Source: Aralia elata (taxonomy: Eukaryota > Streptophyta > Magnoliopsida > Apiales > Araliaceae). From it: a DNA stretch of 64,000 bases. The notes under the pieces are model-generated. The model saw only the letters and a program-made list of their open reading frames with translations, ran no database searches and was not told the origin of the DNA. Numbering within the stretch: the first letter of the stretch is position 1; every line of letters begins with the position of its first letter. This document shows, one piece after another, positions 1 through 12,200 of this stretch. Made by a program: the position numbers and the translations under genes. The stretch covers positions 38,893,222 to 38,957,221 of the forward strand of contig CM068383.1 of assembly GCA_034770075.1 (NCBI GenBank), in the 5' to 3' direction.

Positions 1-1328
1 TGAGGTCATAAAAAGGACAAAGGATCAATCGATTGATTGAAAGTTTTATAGCAGAATTGTTGTACGAAAGTTGTACTATGAAATTGTACTATGTAAACTC
101 ATGAAAGAGTGATTAATGTTGATATACGTATTAAATAAAATTTGTATTGTGTAAATGAAATTTTTTTCAATGGTTTTGAACTGTTTAAAGAAGAGTCTAT
201 GCTATTTATTTTGGCTAAAAAAAAATGATTTAAAATATCAAAATGTATTTTTAAATAGTCATCAATGCATCATGGAACCTGGTGTAGAATGACAGATGAT
301 GGAGTCATCAATGCAGATTAACCTAGTGTTGGATGTGATCATAGTATCGTCAACCCACTATGGTATGATGTAGTATGACAAAGTCATAAAATGACGGAAT
401 CCTCAACGGACTGTAAATACAGTGCGGTATCATGGTGTCATAAAATAATTTTCAGAATTTTAAACCAGTTAAAGGAAAATCAATGCCAATTAAAAGTGGC
501 TAGATAAATGTTTCGATTGATGTTCGAATTATTGGTATACGTCTAAGCTATTTGATTCGGCTAAACAAATGTTATAATGATTTATTAAATCGACATAAAA
601 GATGTCAAAGTAAAGAGCAGACTCAAATGATGTTCTAATAAAATAGACATAATATGACGTTGAGTCAAGCAAATGATACAAGTTAGTATCTGACACAAGT
701 TGGTGTCAATGCAACAGTCCGACACAAGTTGGTATCAAATGGATGTAAGTTGGTATCCAACACAAGTTGGTGTCAGCATTACGTGATACAAGTTAGTATC
801 AAATTGACACGAGTTGGTGTCAAGGTAATGTAATTTGATATTAAACGAACACAAGTTGGTGTCAGTATTACGTGATACAAGTTGGTATCAAATTAACACA
901 AGTTGGTGTTAAGTTAATGCAATTTGATATTAAATGAACAAAAGTTAGTGTCAGTTAAAATACCAGTTGGGGTATAGTGGATATAAGTTTATATCGAACC
1001 AAAACGCGTATAGTCGTTTAAGGATGTAGATAAGAGATTTCCTGATCAGATAATAGGGAATACTCTAGTTATGGGATATGAAGAAGTTGACCTTAAAATT
1101 GTAAGCTCAAAAGATTTAGTCCGAAGATTATAGGACTTTCAGAGTAATAAGAAGATTACATAGGTAATAGCAGAAAACTATAAAATGAAAAGATAGGTGC
1201 ACATGGAGATGCATGTTAATATAAATATGTGTATTACTATATGCTATGAGGTGATTAAATTTTAGCATTAATACTGAATGCTTTAAAATGAAGGATGAAA
1301 AAATAATGTATTTTTATTATACAGAGTA
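1..1328 (+). other. Untranslated leader of a Tekay-like element (5' LTR lies outside the window)
   Basis: This stretch precedes the gag frame and has no reading frame of note. It is AT-rich and non-coding, and it holds the palindrome array at 675-995. I see neither the left LTR end nor a PBS, so the 5' LTR is presumably before base 1. A leader longer than 1.3 kb is long for a gypsy element. The assignment is inferred from position, because gag follows directly. Confidence 0.6.
675..995 (+). repeat. Array of about a dozen short palindromes in the retroelement leader
   Basis: Units such as GATACAAGTTAGTATC (675-690), GACACAAGTTGGTGTC (core of 691-708), GATACAAGTTGGTATC (874-889), a TTAACAC...GTGTTAA unit (893-912) and GATATAAGTTTATATC (980-995) recur. 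All have a central AAGTT-type loop. Many units keep their arms complementary while the arm sequence changes (GACAC/GTGTC, GATAC/GTATC, AACAC/GTGTT, GATAT/ATATC). A few units are mismatched, for example 721-736. Confidence 0.85.
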
Positions 1329-2288
1329 ATGCCGCCAAGGAGAAATCAGCGTAATAAATCCGAGGCAGAGAATGAGAATAGAGAGTAAGCAGATGTTATG
1401 CAACAGCTTGTGGATCGAATAATAGAGGCTATAAATAAAAACCCTATCGGGATAAATAATCCTCCAGCTTTGCGAGTAGCAAGCTTTAAGGATTTTAAGA
1501 ATGTGAGACCACCTGAGTTTAAGGGGACCACTGAGCCTATAGAGGCTCAAGTTTGGATTAAGGAGATTGAAAAGGCATTTATCGTTGCCAATGTGGGAGA
1601 GGAGCAAAAGATAGCTTTTGCTACCTATATGATGAAAGGTGAAGCTAGTTTTTGGTGGGAGGTCAATCAGAACAGAGCCGGTGAGGAAGTAGTAACTTGG
1701 GAATGGTTCAAAGAGTTGTTCTTCGAGAATTACTTTCCTAAAGGCATGTAGAGTCAGATGGAGATAAAATTTCTCGAGCTGAAGCAGGAGGACCTGACGT
1801 TTTCCCAATATGCTGCCAAATTCAATAAGCTGGCAAGGTTTGCTCCACATCAAGTGGACACTGAAGTAAGAAAGGTGCGTAGGTTCGAACAAGGTTTAAA
1901 ACCTTCACTCTACGATAAATTATCGGTATTGCAAGTCGACTCGTTTGGAGCAATCTTAGAAAAGGCTATGATAGTCGAGGGAGGAAGTAAAGAGCTAGAT
2001 CAACTCTATTGTAAAGGGGAGGTCAAGAAGAATCAGGCGGAAGGAAGTCGTAAGCGAAAATGGAAAAAACATTCTAATGAAAGGAAAGGGGACTAGAAGA
2101 AAAGTAAAGCCAAGATGTGTTATAACTGTGGGCAAAAGGGACATATCTCTCCTAATTGCCCCAACCTAAAGAAAGGCGTATGTTTTACTTGTGGATCAAC
2201 GGATCATCAGGCAAAGAATTGTCCAATGAGAGGGACAGGTGGAAAGAGCAGTGGTAATCTAACACTTGCTAAATTAGTAGATATGTAA
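1329..2288 (+). pseudogene. gag: gag of a Tekay/Del-type Ty3/Gypsy element, interrupted by three stops
   Basis: Gag packages the element RNA into cytoplasmic virus-like particles. The frame opens with MPPRR at 1329 and stays in one frame to 2288, but in-frame stops lie at 1386-1388, 1749-1751 and 2094-2096. The central part carries the usual retrotransposon gag pattern: PPEFKG, an EAQVWIKEIEKAF segment, FATYMMKGEA and RFEQGL. Near the C-terminus are two CCHC zinc knuckles, CYNCGQKGHISPNC from about residue 264 and CFTCGSTDHQAKNC some 20 residues later, which bind RNA. The gag at 43366-41880 on the other strand is closely related (shared FNxLARFAP and ARRFEQGLKP-type motifs). No protease or RT follows: the frame ends and the PPT comes within 80 bases, so pol was lost. 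Not functional as it stands. Confidence 0.85.
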
Positions 2289-2346
2289 GAATATATCTTT
2301 GATGAAGATAGTAATGAAAATTTATATGTACTTTAGATGTAATAGT

Positions 2347-2380
2347 GATTCTGGGGACGGAATCCTTATAAGAGGGAAAA
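2347..2380 (+). promoter_or_regulatory. Polypurine tract with an upstream dyad
   Basis: GATTCTGGGGACGGAATCC, an imperfect inverted repeat, is followed by a purine run (AAGAGGGAAAA) ending directly at the TG of the LTR at 2381. The tract primes plus-strand DNA synthesis during reverse transcription. The same arrangement, on the other strand, precedes the LTR that ends at 38644. Confidence 0.8.
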
Positions 2381-4448
2381 TGTGACAACCCGAAAATTTA
2401 TAAGATTTATAAATAAAATCTTGAATGATAAATTAAAGGTTAAAGAATAAAACCTAGATGAGAATTTGAGGATTTATTTAAATTTTTTTAAGAAAAACTT
2501 ATATGGTTTACTCTTTAAAAGAGAATAGAGAAAATATGGGTTATAAAATTTCAAAACCCTAAAAATGAATTTATATGTACTTGAAGGGATATTATGGATA
2601 ACGTATTACAATACCTATAAATTTGACGTGAACTAAATGGTATAAGAAATTTTATAATGATATAAGTAGAAAATTTATTAAGAAAATAAAATTTTCAAAT
2701 GAAGAGATGCTATAAGGTTAAAGAAAATGTGTATTGGTACATATATATACTTAGCGATGTGTTATATATATTGTGGCAAGAAGAATGATGATGATAAATA
2801 GGTATATTTATTGCGCATGAATAAATTATTATGAAACAATTTATATTGCGAAGCGAAATCATTAGTTTAGTATACGGAAATATTGTATACTTTAAATAAA
2901 GGATATTAAAATAAATTCTAACATTGAATTATTTTAATAAGGAGAAAATATTATTTCAATCGTAATATCTTATTTATTGAATAAATTTTCATTTGTAAGA
3001 AAATATGAGCGAATATGTGTTATGTGAAATAAATAAGTTAGTGAATTTATTTAATTTAAGTAAGCAAATAAATGAAAAGGAAAACTATGTAACATATTTA
3101 TAAATATTATAAATATGAAGAGTTAATAAACTTAAGTGTTATATTAATAGTCCAAGTAGTAAATAAATACTAGTGGACTAGTCCAATTGGTTAAATAACT
3201 AAGTCCACTCATTTAATTGATTATGGACTTGGATAATTAATATGTAAACTTACTATTAGCCCAATTGGAATGTTTAGCAAAAGATTTAATAAACTAGTAG
3301 CCCAAGTGATGGTCTAAAAATGCTTGAATACTATGGCCCAAACAATTTTAAATGAAAGTCCAATTAATGGCTTTTTTGGTGTAAATTTCTAGTAAGTTAA
3401 TTATTCTAATAATGAAAGAGAATTAAAGAAAGTTTGGTAACATAACATTATAAATTAGGCATTGGAATTAAATAACCTAAAGGGTTATTTTTATTTAATG
3501 GTCTTAGTATTTTAATTATATACTAGTGACCTAATTTAAGAGATTTATTTTATTATATCAATGTATTAAATTATTTTGTATGAATAGGTAAGTAAATGAA
3601 TATGAATATTATGTGATTGTTTATATTTGTTTATTATATAATAAATAAATAAAAGAAAACTAGTGTAACCTAATCATTATATATTAGGTATGAAAATTAA
3701 AATAACCTAAGGGTTATAGTATTGGGGAATTTTAGTATTTAAAATATATATTAATCTAAGGGATAAATTTTATTATCTTAATGTATTATTTATTTTGAAC
3801 CTAATTAAAGAAAGTTAATTGGGTTATAATAATATTACATGTGCATGAGTGATTGTTAATACTCTAAATGTGTGGGATTAAAAACCTAATTAAATAATTA
3901 GGGAAAGATAAAATTAAGATATGGGGTAATGTTAATTTATAAGCCCAACCAATTAATTATTTAAGGAAGCCCAAGTTTATTTTAATTAGTAGGCCAAACT
4001 AATTAAAATACAAGCCCAAACAATTTAATTTGGAAGCCCAAAGGAATTAAATGGGAGCCCAAAACTTGATCCAACTTGAAAGGGGCATTAAGTTCATTTG
4101 TTAAGCCAATTTGACAATTAAAATAAATCACAAATTGGACATGGAAGGGGGGTAGTACCCGGATGGGGAAAGGAGGGAACAATGACATGTAATATAATCA
4201 TTTCATTTCTTATATTGGTACAAGTTTGTACCAACTCCATGCCATGTGTCACCAATTTATTTGGCCACTTTATCTTATCCAAGATATGCAATAAATGCAA
4301 GATATATGAGAGAGAGAGAGAAGATTGTGGGAGATTATTATAGATATACATATAGTATATCTATACATATTTTCTAAAACAAAAACAAAAGTATACTTCA
4401 CTTTTTATTTCTCATTTTCCTAAAAAGATAAAAAAAGAAATAGAAAAG

Positions 4449-4451
<3 letters not shown>

Positions 4452-4481
<30 letters not shown>
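4452..4481. repeat. (GA)n microsatellite
   Basis: About 15 GA dinucleotides lie in a purine-rich stretch of the LTR. The related LTR has a similar purine-rich stretch near 10720, which suggests a transcribed leader segment of the LTR. Confidence 0.9.
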
Positions 4482-4484
<3 letters not shown>

Positions 4485-5629
4485 TGGGTTGGGAGGAAGA
4501 AAAGGAGGATAAGAGCCCATGTTATCCAAGCTCCGTAGCCATTTTGGAAAGAAGAAGAAGGATCACACATAAAAGGTATAACATATAACTATATATAAAC
4601 TAGTTTATTCCTTCTATTTAATTTGTCTTGATGAAATAAAGATCTAAGATCTCAAACATAAAAAACTCTTGATCTACATATTAATCGGTGTTTTATGTTT
4701 AGATCTAACCCTTTTGAATGTCAAAAGTTGGATCAAAAGAAAGAAAAGTAAAACTAGTTTCTAAAGGGCTAGAAAACCCTAACTTTCTACTACTTTGCAA
4801 GGTTATAATTTGAAATCTACACCTTTTTTTACGATCTGTCAAAGAGGGGTGTTAAATATATAAGTTAAGTATTAAAACCAAGTGGTAGAACTCAAAAATA
4901 ATGAGTACAAAATTCGTAGGGACTGTTTTGGTAAAAACAGTCCAGATTTTTCAAAAAGGGAAAAAGGGCTGCTACTAGTCAGTCCCTTCCAGGGGCAGTT
5001 TCGTCATTTTTCTTGGCTCTAAAAATTCTAGGAAAATTTGGACTAATAATATGAGAAGTTATGTGAGTCCTGTAAAAATTTAAAAATATTTGGTCAGGTA
5101 GAATGAAAGTTATAACTGTTATGGTGAAGGACTACTGTCAAGAGTATACCCAAATAACTCTTTATGGGTAATTCCAAAAATCACGTAATTATTACTGGAA
5201 GTGTGTGTGTATATATATATATCAGGGTCATACCCTGAAAATTTCAGAATTTGCTGATAACTTTTCAATTTATGATAAATGTAGCAAGATTTGACAGTTT
5301 TGGACTATTTAAATATAGTAAATGGATTTTAAAAATTCCAGGAAAAATATATATTCATAAGGGATTCATATTCTGTCAAATTTCAGAAAAGAAATATTTT
5401 TGGTGATGATTTGGTAGTTTTCGTGGAAATAGTTTAGTTATGAATAAATGGATTAAATTAGTTATGTGATGTTGAAAATTTAGAAAATAGGATTTTATGG
5501 CTTGAGAACCCTAGATATGCTATATACAGATTTTTGAAGGGTATTTTATTCAATGTTGATGAGATATTATGGTTGTGGCATTTTAAGTTGAATTGGAAAT
5601 TCAAAACGTTTAAATAGGAATTATGGTTT

Positions 5630-5870
5630 GAATCCAACTTGCTGGATTGTGGTATTCGACTTGCTGAATTGTTGAATCCGGCTTGCTGAATTAGTGAATA
5701 TGGTTTGCTGAATTAATGAATCCGGTTTGCTGAATTAGTGAATCCAGCTTGCTGGATTGTAGGATAGTTTGAATTCAGGTTACTAGATTGGATGTTAGTT
5801 AGAATCTAGTTTGTTGGATTGGTATGTTTGGATAATCCAAATTTCTGGATTAGGTATTCAGGCTTAATGG
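5630..5870 (+). repeat. AATCCAG-type palindrome array in the LTR
   Basis: About ten units of roughly 22-26 bases follow the pattern GAATCCAGCTTGCTGGATT. The best units are inverted repeats with AATCCA/TGGATT arms around a short CTTG or TTTG centre; others are mutated. The relative at 9236-14435 carries the same array at 11888-12225. Confidence 0.8.
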
Positions 5871-6688
5871 GTTATAAAGAAAACTTATAAAATAAAAAAC
5901 TTAGTGTTAAGTCATATGGTTTATGATTAAGTAGTGGTACAATCATACTCTTTAATAGTTGATGTATAGTAGCTGTGTTAAACGATTCTTTCAGGGAGCG
6001 GAGGTATATACGAAGTAGCAACTGATCTAACTCACTGTGAAAACAGTATAGACGAGACGAAAATTAGTTTATTGGTTGTTTATGGGAAACCACTCAGCAT
6101 ACTATATTGAACACTATTAAAGACTCGGTGTGTGCTAGTTTTAGGATTATAAATACGTATGGTGCTAAGGCGTTACCTAATATTTGATTATGTGGTTAAA
6201 TGTTAGATATGTTATTGATAAAGAAGTGATATTATAAGGTGATATATGTGATGCTAATGGAAAGATCAATCTTATAACTGTAGACACCCGATTTTTGCAT
6301 TTCCTATACTAACCCTGACAGGAGGGCAAAATCGTCAATTGACCCGGCACACGAGAATAAAGGGTGGACATAAAGACGAACCCTCAAAACCACCACGACG
6401 GGATGATATTGAAGCCGACACGACAACAAGCGAATGTCGAGAGTCAGTTACTGATCACTGTGCTTGCCCGGATGACGTGGCACGTTTCCCGCCGGGTTCC
6501 GGACTGCCAAACGCAAACCCGTCAGCGGAAACCAACGGTACGACACGAAAATCGAGACGAGGCACGAAAAACGAGAAAATCAGCACAGTTAGCCGCAGAT
6601 TAATTCGCGGCCAAGGACGGAACTCGAGGCAGCACGGGACTCGAAGCGCACGGGACTCGAGCGCGGCTGGGGGGAGAACCAAGGGCCA

Positions 6689-6730
6689 GCCGCAGATATA
6701 TCTGCGGCCAGCCGCAGATAGATCTGCGGC
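6689..6730. repeat. Two GC-rich palindromes in the Tat-like solo LTR
   Basis: GCCGCAGATATATCTGCGGC at 6689-6708 is a perfect 20-bp palindrome. A near-perfect sibling with AGATCT in the middle follows at 6711-6730. A looser pair (CCGCAG...TTCGCGG) lies near 6593. The complete element's LTRs carry the same module with a different centre. Confidence 0.9.
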
Positions 6731-8009
6731 TGCCCTTGGCAGTGCTTTATTAGGCCAGTTCGCATACAGGAAAAAAAAAGAAGAGGGGGAGAAGCATTCA
6801 GCAGCAGCAGCAGCTCGGTAGGAACAAAAAAACAGCAGCAAAACAAGAGCAATTAGGAGAGAAAAAGAGTGAAAAAGAGTGAGGAATTGTACCAAATTTG
6901 TGAGATTATATTCCATATTCTCTACTCTACTCAATACACGAATTCATACATATTGTGGGGATTAATTGCAAGGTGAAAAACCCTTTGTTCTTAGCATTTT
7001 GTTATACCATTTTGTTAATCTTTTGGTCATCCGAATTAACTTAAATGTAGTTTTTTTATATGTTATTGTGAAGCCATGGGTTAGGGATTATTAGTGAGGG
7101 TCTCATCGGAATGAAATTCCCCCTAATAGCCCGATGATATCCGTTTGGTGCAAATCTTAGCTATTATGGTATGGTATCATTCATAGTGTATTTCGATCGT
7201 CATTATAAGACATCCTAGAGTGTTAGGCATCCCGTTATTGTTTATTTTCGTTATATCCATTTGGTTGTTTGTGCAATAAGTTCGGATGTGAGCCTAGGAA
7301 CGCGACCCCGTGGTCCAAATCCGATGATGGACATTTTTGAATGTATGTAATCGGGTGGATGTATCCGTCATTGTAAATATGTAATCGTCGGGCCTTAAAA
7401 CGACGCCAAGGCGAGAATCGGGTTTAAGGCCCCGTAATATTGAAGTATGTGATTGTGGGCGTTGGGGTTATTTGGATGGCTTACATGCCCATGAATAGCC
7501 CCGACGCGTGTTTATGCTTGATTGAATTTCGGAACACGAAAAAATGATTTCAAAGATTAAACGAGGAAGGTTTTTCCTTAAAATCAAGCAAACTAGGAGG
7601 TTAGCATCACGTAGCTAAAAAATTGGCGGTGTTAATGAATGTCGGTTTCTATTAAACGAGAAGGCTAAAGAAAGTCGTTTTCAAACGTCACAAAAATGGT
7701 TTTATAAAAATAAAACAACGTTTTATTAAATCTTGGTGCGTAGGGTGAAAGATATCCTAGAAGTTGCCCATCATTTTATGAAAGCAACGTATAGATTTCG
7801 ATTCCTATTTTTACGAAGGTTTAAAACTCTTGTTTTGCCAAAACGACACCTAAGGAAAATCTCATAGTTTTTGCCAAATAAAATCAATCCTTTTTCATAA
7901 AGCTTTCTCGTTTAAGCCGATGGACATTCTAAGGCATTCTCAAAAGAAAAACACAATTTTCCCTAAAAAATCCAAATGATTCTTTTATGCAAACTCACCA
8001 TAACATTTA

Positions 8010-8045
8010 CATAGGCACACACACACACGCGCGCACGCACACATT
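8010..8045. repeat. (CA)n(CG)n alternating purine-pyrimidine tract
   Basis: A run of CACACA passes into CGCGCGCACGCACAC. The same tract is found at the same LTR position near 47971-48005 and 56994-57027. Confidence 0.85.
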
Positions 8046-9102
8046 TCATGAATTAAAGGATAGGAAAGCATCAAGATTGCGGCAACCGTGCTTCACGGAA
8101 GTCGAGGGGTGCCTAACACCTTCCCCTCACTTAAGCAAGCCCCCGAACTCTATGAATCTCGATTCGCAGACCAATTAATTCGGAGTCACATATGAGCCAG
8201 CGATTTATAAAAATGAAAACTCGGATGAGTTGGTACATCCATTTCAAATATACCAACTGGCGACTCTGGTTAAATTGGCTCATCATAAAAAAACAATCTT
8301 TAAAAAACCCCGTCGACATTAATGCCGACCTTTTCCAAAAAAATCATCTAATGAAAAGGCTAAAATTGGAAAGGGTTACAACCCCCGCGTAAGCGATTCC
8401 TCCCGGCGTCGACAATAACTAATAGGTCTTTCATAAGAGATTTAGTTAGATTGTGTAGCAGTAATCGACGGTACAGGCAAGTTCCCTAACTCAAACTCGA
8501 GTTATTATCTTTCAAGCATATTAGTGGATAATTATTGTTGATTATTCCACATTTATGATTATTGATTTGCACTTAGTGCATGTTGTATATGTTCATCTGG
8601 TATGAAAGGCTGATCATCTTCATTACCTTAAGGTTCAGTTAAATTAGTTCATGGTCATTATTGACACTCGGTATTATTGAAATTCGGTCATTCAATCATT
8701 GAAATTTTGATTCATACTCTTTCACAATTATTATATTGTTAAAAAATTCTAAAGCTTATTCTTTCTTTCAATCATGATATATCTTTCTTATATCTTTCTT
8801 GTATTTAAACAAATTTCAGATTAATACGTATGTTCGAGGAAAGACAGAGACAGAAGCAAAGGACAAGATTATATTGTTATACATAATAACCAAATTAGTT
8901 ATTTGATGTTAGTTAATTGTGTAAACCTTTTGTGAATCTAAAGGTAAATATGTATTAAAATAAAGGTTATAGACCTTGGGATATGTAGCAGGGATTGTTG
9001 TATGAACAATTTATGTTTATATCTTCCGCAATAGTTGTAAATATGATGTATCGTGATGCACCAGGGCTGAGGCTCAAGGGACCAGGATTTTGGGGCATTA
9101 CA

Positions 9103-9141
9103 AAATACGCGTCATATTATTTAACATGCGAAGCATGTTGC

Positions 9142-9184
<43 letters not shown>

Positions 9185-9230
9185 AACATGCACATATAGA
9201 ATACTATATTCTACCCCGATTGATTATGGA
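9103..9230. other. Short spacer with a (TA)n microsatellite
   Basis: This segment sits between the end of one LTR and the TSD of the next. A TA run of about 45 bases lies near 9136-9181. No gene is seen. Confidence 0.7.
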
Positions 9231-12200
9231 CTTTTTGTAATAACCCAAGATTTTTGATATATTAAAATAAGAAATTTTACGTATGAATTTTTTTTTATAT
9301 ATAATAAAATTATTTTTATTATATATTAAAGCAAGTATGGGAATGTGTGCAAGAAAATGAATGTGAATATGTGATATGTATATGTACATATATATTTATT
9401 TCATATATGGTTTCAAGTAAATTTCTTATTAAAGAAATAGTCGATAATTATACATTATATTCTATTAATAAGTTAATTCTTATATTAAAGATACATGATT
9501 ATTTATAAAAATATGATTACTATATTATTTAAATAATAAATATATATTTTAAGAAATGATTATTAAAATTATTATTACTATGATTATTTCTTTATGATAT
9601 GAATTTGTAAGACTAGTCGGTTTATTTTAAATTGACTAAGTATGGTAATTATGGCAAAGTGTCACTACGGATCAAAACCTAATTTAATCTATGATTATGG
9701 ATTTTAATGATTAATACAGTTATTATTACAATTGTATTTAAAATGGCTGTATGTGTATTGTGAATAATAAGAATTTATTTTCTTAAGAAATTTGAATACT
9801 AAATATAAGTATTGATTATATTTGAATGCGTATATATACAATATGTGATTCAATGAGCATGTTAATTATTTATCAATGATGATAAATATGTTATGACTTA
9901 TGTAGATAATATATGTGACTAATTGTTAGTTATGTATAGCCCACTAATAGTTATTTAAATTAGTGGACTAACCTAATAATATTAATATTAAACAATTAAT
10001 AAGATAGTTAGTTAATTAAATATTCAATTAAAGTGAATATAGTTAGTGAACAAATTTTGTACATTAATTAATATAGGTATTAATTAATGAGAACTATGTG
10101 ATATATGTATAATTAATTTTAATAGTCCAATTAGTAAGGAATTCTAGTGGACTAGCCTAATTAATTTACTAACCAAGCCACTAATTTATTTAATTGTGGA
10201 CTTGAATAATTAATATGTGGACTAATTAAATTAGCTCAACACTTATTAAATTAGTAACCAAGCATGGATTAAAAATATTTAGAAACTAGCTAGTGGCATA
10301 AACTAGTTAAAATGAGCCCAAAAGTGATTTAAAACAAAGCCCCATTTGTTAGCCCACTTAGGATATATTTTTGCCAACTTAATTATTATATTAAAACAAT
10401 AAAGGAAGGACTAAGAAAATGGGACAAGAATGAAGAAGTGGCCAGCCGGCATGGTGTAAAAAAAAGGGGGTGAGGTGTTGTTTAATTAGGAGATAGCTTG
10501 TAGGAATGGTTAAAGAAGTACAATAATTAATTATGACAACACATCAACAAGTTGTCACATATATGTAAGAATGTGTATGCTTTCTAATGATGGCAAAATG
10601 AATAGATATAATTCATATATCTATATATTATGAAAGTATTAGTTTAATAAAGCAAAAGTTACTTCATCTTATTTCTCTCTCATCTCTCACTTTCCATTTA
10701 GCTAAATAGAAAGAGAAAAAGAAAAACAAGAGAGAGAAAGGGGAGAGGGGCGACAGCCATGGAGGAAGAAAAGGGAGGGAGTTCTTGGTGTGCTCTAACT
10801 CCATAAACAAAGTCTAGGAAAAAGGAGAAAGAAAATCAAGCAAAGGTGAAATTTTTTCTAACTTTAATAAAGTGTATTTTCATTTATTTTGGTGTGATTT
10901 TTGTGATATGAAGTTTATAATCTTGAGGTCTAAAACCTTAGATCTATATATTAATAAGTATTTTGTGGTTAGATCTTACCTATTTGGGGGTTTAAGAGTT
11001 TAGAAAAAGAAAAGATCTAAAACTAGTTTCTAAAAAAGATAGAAAACCCTAACTTTTTAGCACTTTGTCAGTGTATAACTTGAGATCCGTAAACTCTTTT
11101 TACGATCTGTCAAAGTGTGGTGCTAGATATGTAATTTACTACAAAACCCAAGTGGTAGAACTCAAAAATAGTTGGTACAAAATTCGTATGGACTGTTTTG
11201 GTACAAACAGTCTACATTTTTCTCAAAAACTGGAATGAGCCCGCTGACTATTCACATCCAGGGGCAATTTCGTTCACTTTTTGTGCTCTAAAAATTCTTG
11301 AAAAATTTGAGATGATAATATGGGAAGTTATGTGAGTCCCGTAAAAATTTAAAGATTTTTGACCATGTATAATGAAAGTTATGGATTTTATCGTGAATGA
11401 CTATTTTTGAAAGTACTCTTGAATAACTCATTGTAGTTAACTCCAAAATTTATAAAATTATTACTGGGAGTATATGTATATAGTAGGAACGTACTCTTAA
11501 AATTTCAGGAGTTTTGGATGTAATTTGGATTTATGAAAAATGTAGAAATATTTAACTATTTTGGACTATTTAAATATAGTAAATAGATTTTAAACATTCT
11601 GGGAAAAATATATTTTCATAAGGAGACTATATATAGTCTATTTCCAGAAAAGAAATGATTTTGAAGTTGTTTTGGTATTTTTCGTGTAAATGATGAAGTT
11701 ATGTATAAATGGATTTAATTAATTATGTGAAGTTAAAAATTTGAAAAATGGGATTTTATGACTTGAGAATCTTAAATATGGTTCATACAGATTTTTGACA
11801 TGGGTTTTGGTCATTTGTAAGGTGTTATAATGTTTATGGCATTTTAGATCGATTAAATGAATTATTTAATAAAATAGAAAACAGTTTGAATCCAACTAGC
11901 TGAATTAGTGAATCCAGTTAGCTGAAATAGTTAATCCAGTTTGCTGAATAGTGTAATCCAGTTTGCTGAATTGAATAAAGTGAATCTAGTTTGCTGTATT
12001 GTAGAATAGATCGAATCCAGGTTACTGGATTGGAAAATAGTTTGCTGAATTAGTGAATCTAGTTTACTGTATTGTAGGATAGTTTGAATCCAGGTTGCTG
12101 GATTTCAAAAATAGTTGACTGAATTGAATAAAGTGAATCTAGTTTGCTAGATTGGAATCCAGTTTGCTAGATTGTCATCTAGTTTGCTGGATTTGGAATC

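Larger units (their letters stand above)
6274..8419 (+). mobile_element. Solo LTR of a Tat-like element with TSD ATAAC
   Basis: The LTR runs 6279-8414 (2136 bp), begins TGTAGACACCC and ends GCGTCGACA. It is bounded by a perfect 5-bp duplication, ATAAC, at 6274-6278 and 8415-8419. It aligns along its length with the LTRs of the complete element at 46322-57384, sharing the CA/CG microsatellite and a GCGACCCCGTGGTCC motif. No internal sequence is present, so it arose by LTR-LTR recombination. Short open frames across 6339-6934 are not supported as genes. Confidence 0.93.
2381..9102 (+). mobile_element. 3' LTR of the Tekay-like element, about 4.6 kb, split by a solo LTR
   Basis: It starts TGTGACAACCC directly after the PPT and ends GGGGCATTACA at 9102. 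After subtracting the nested insertion (6279-8419) it measures about 4.58 kb, very long for an LTR. It shares block after block with the solo LTR at 9236-14435, for example around 4921/11189, 5960/12309 and 9047/14383, which confirms both ends. It holds a GA microsatellite and the AATCCAG palindrome array. No open frame of interest. The left TSD would be outside the window. Confidence 0.85.

Noticed and set aside
6339..6934. Open frames of about 160 codons on both strands in the Tat-like solo LTR
   Set aside because: The frames overlap on opposite strands, cross the palindromes, and are not kept in the other two LTR copies.
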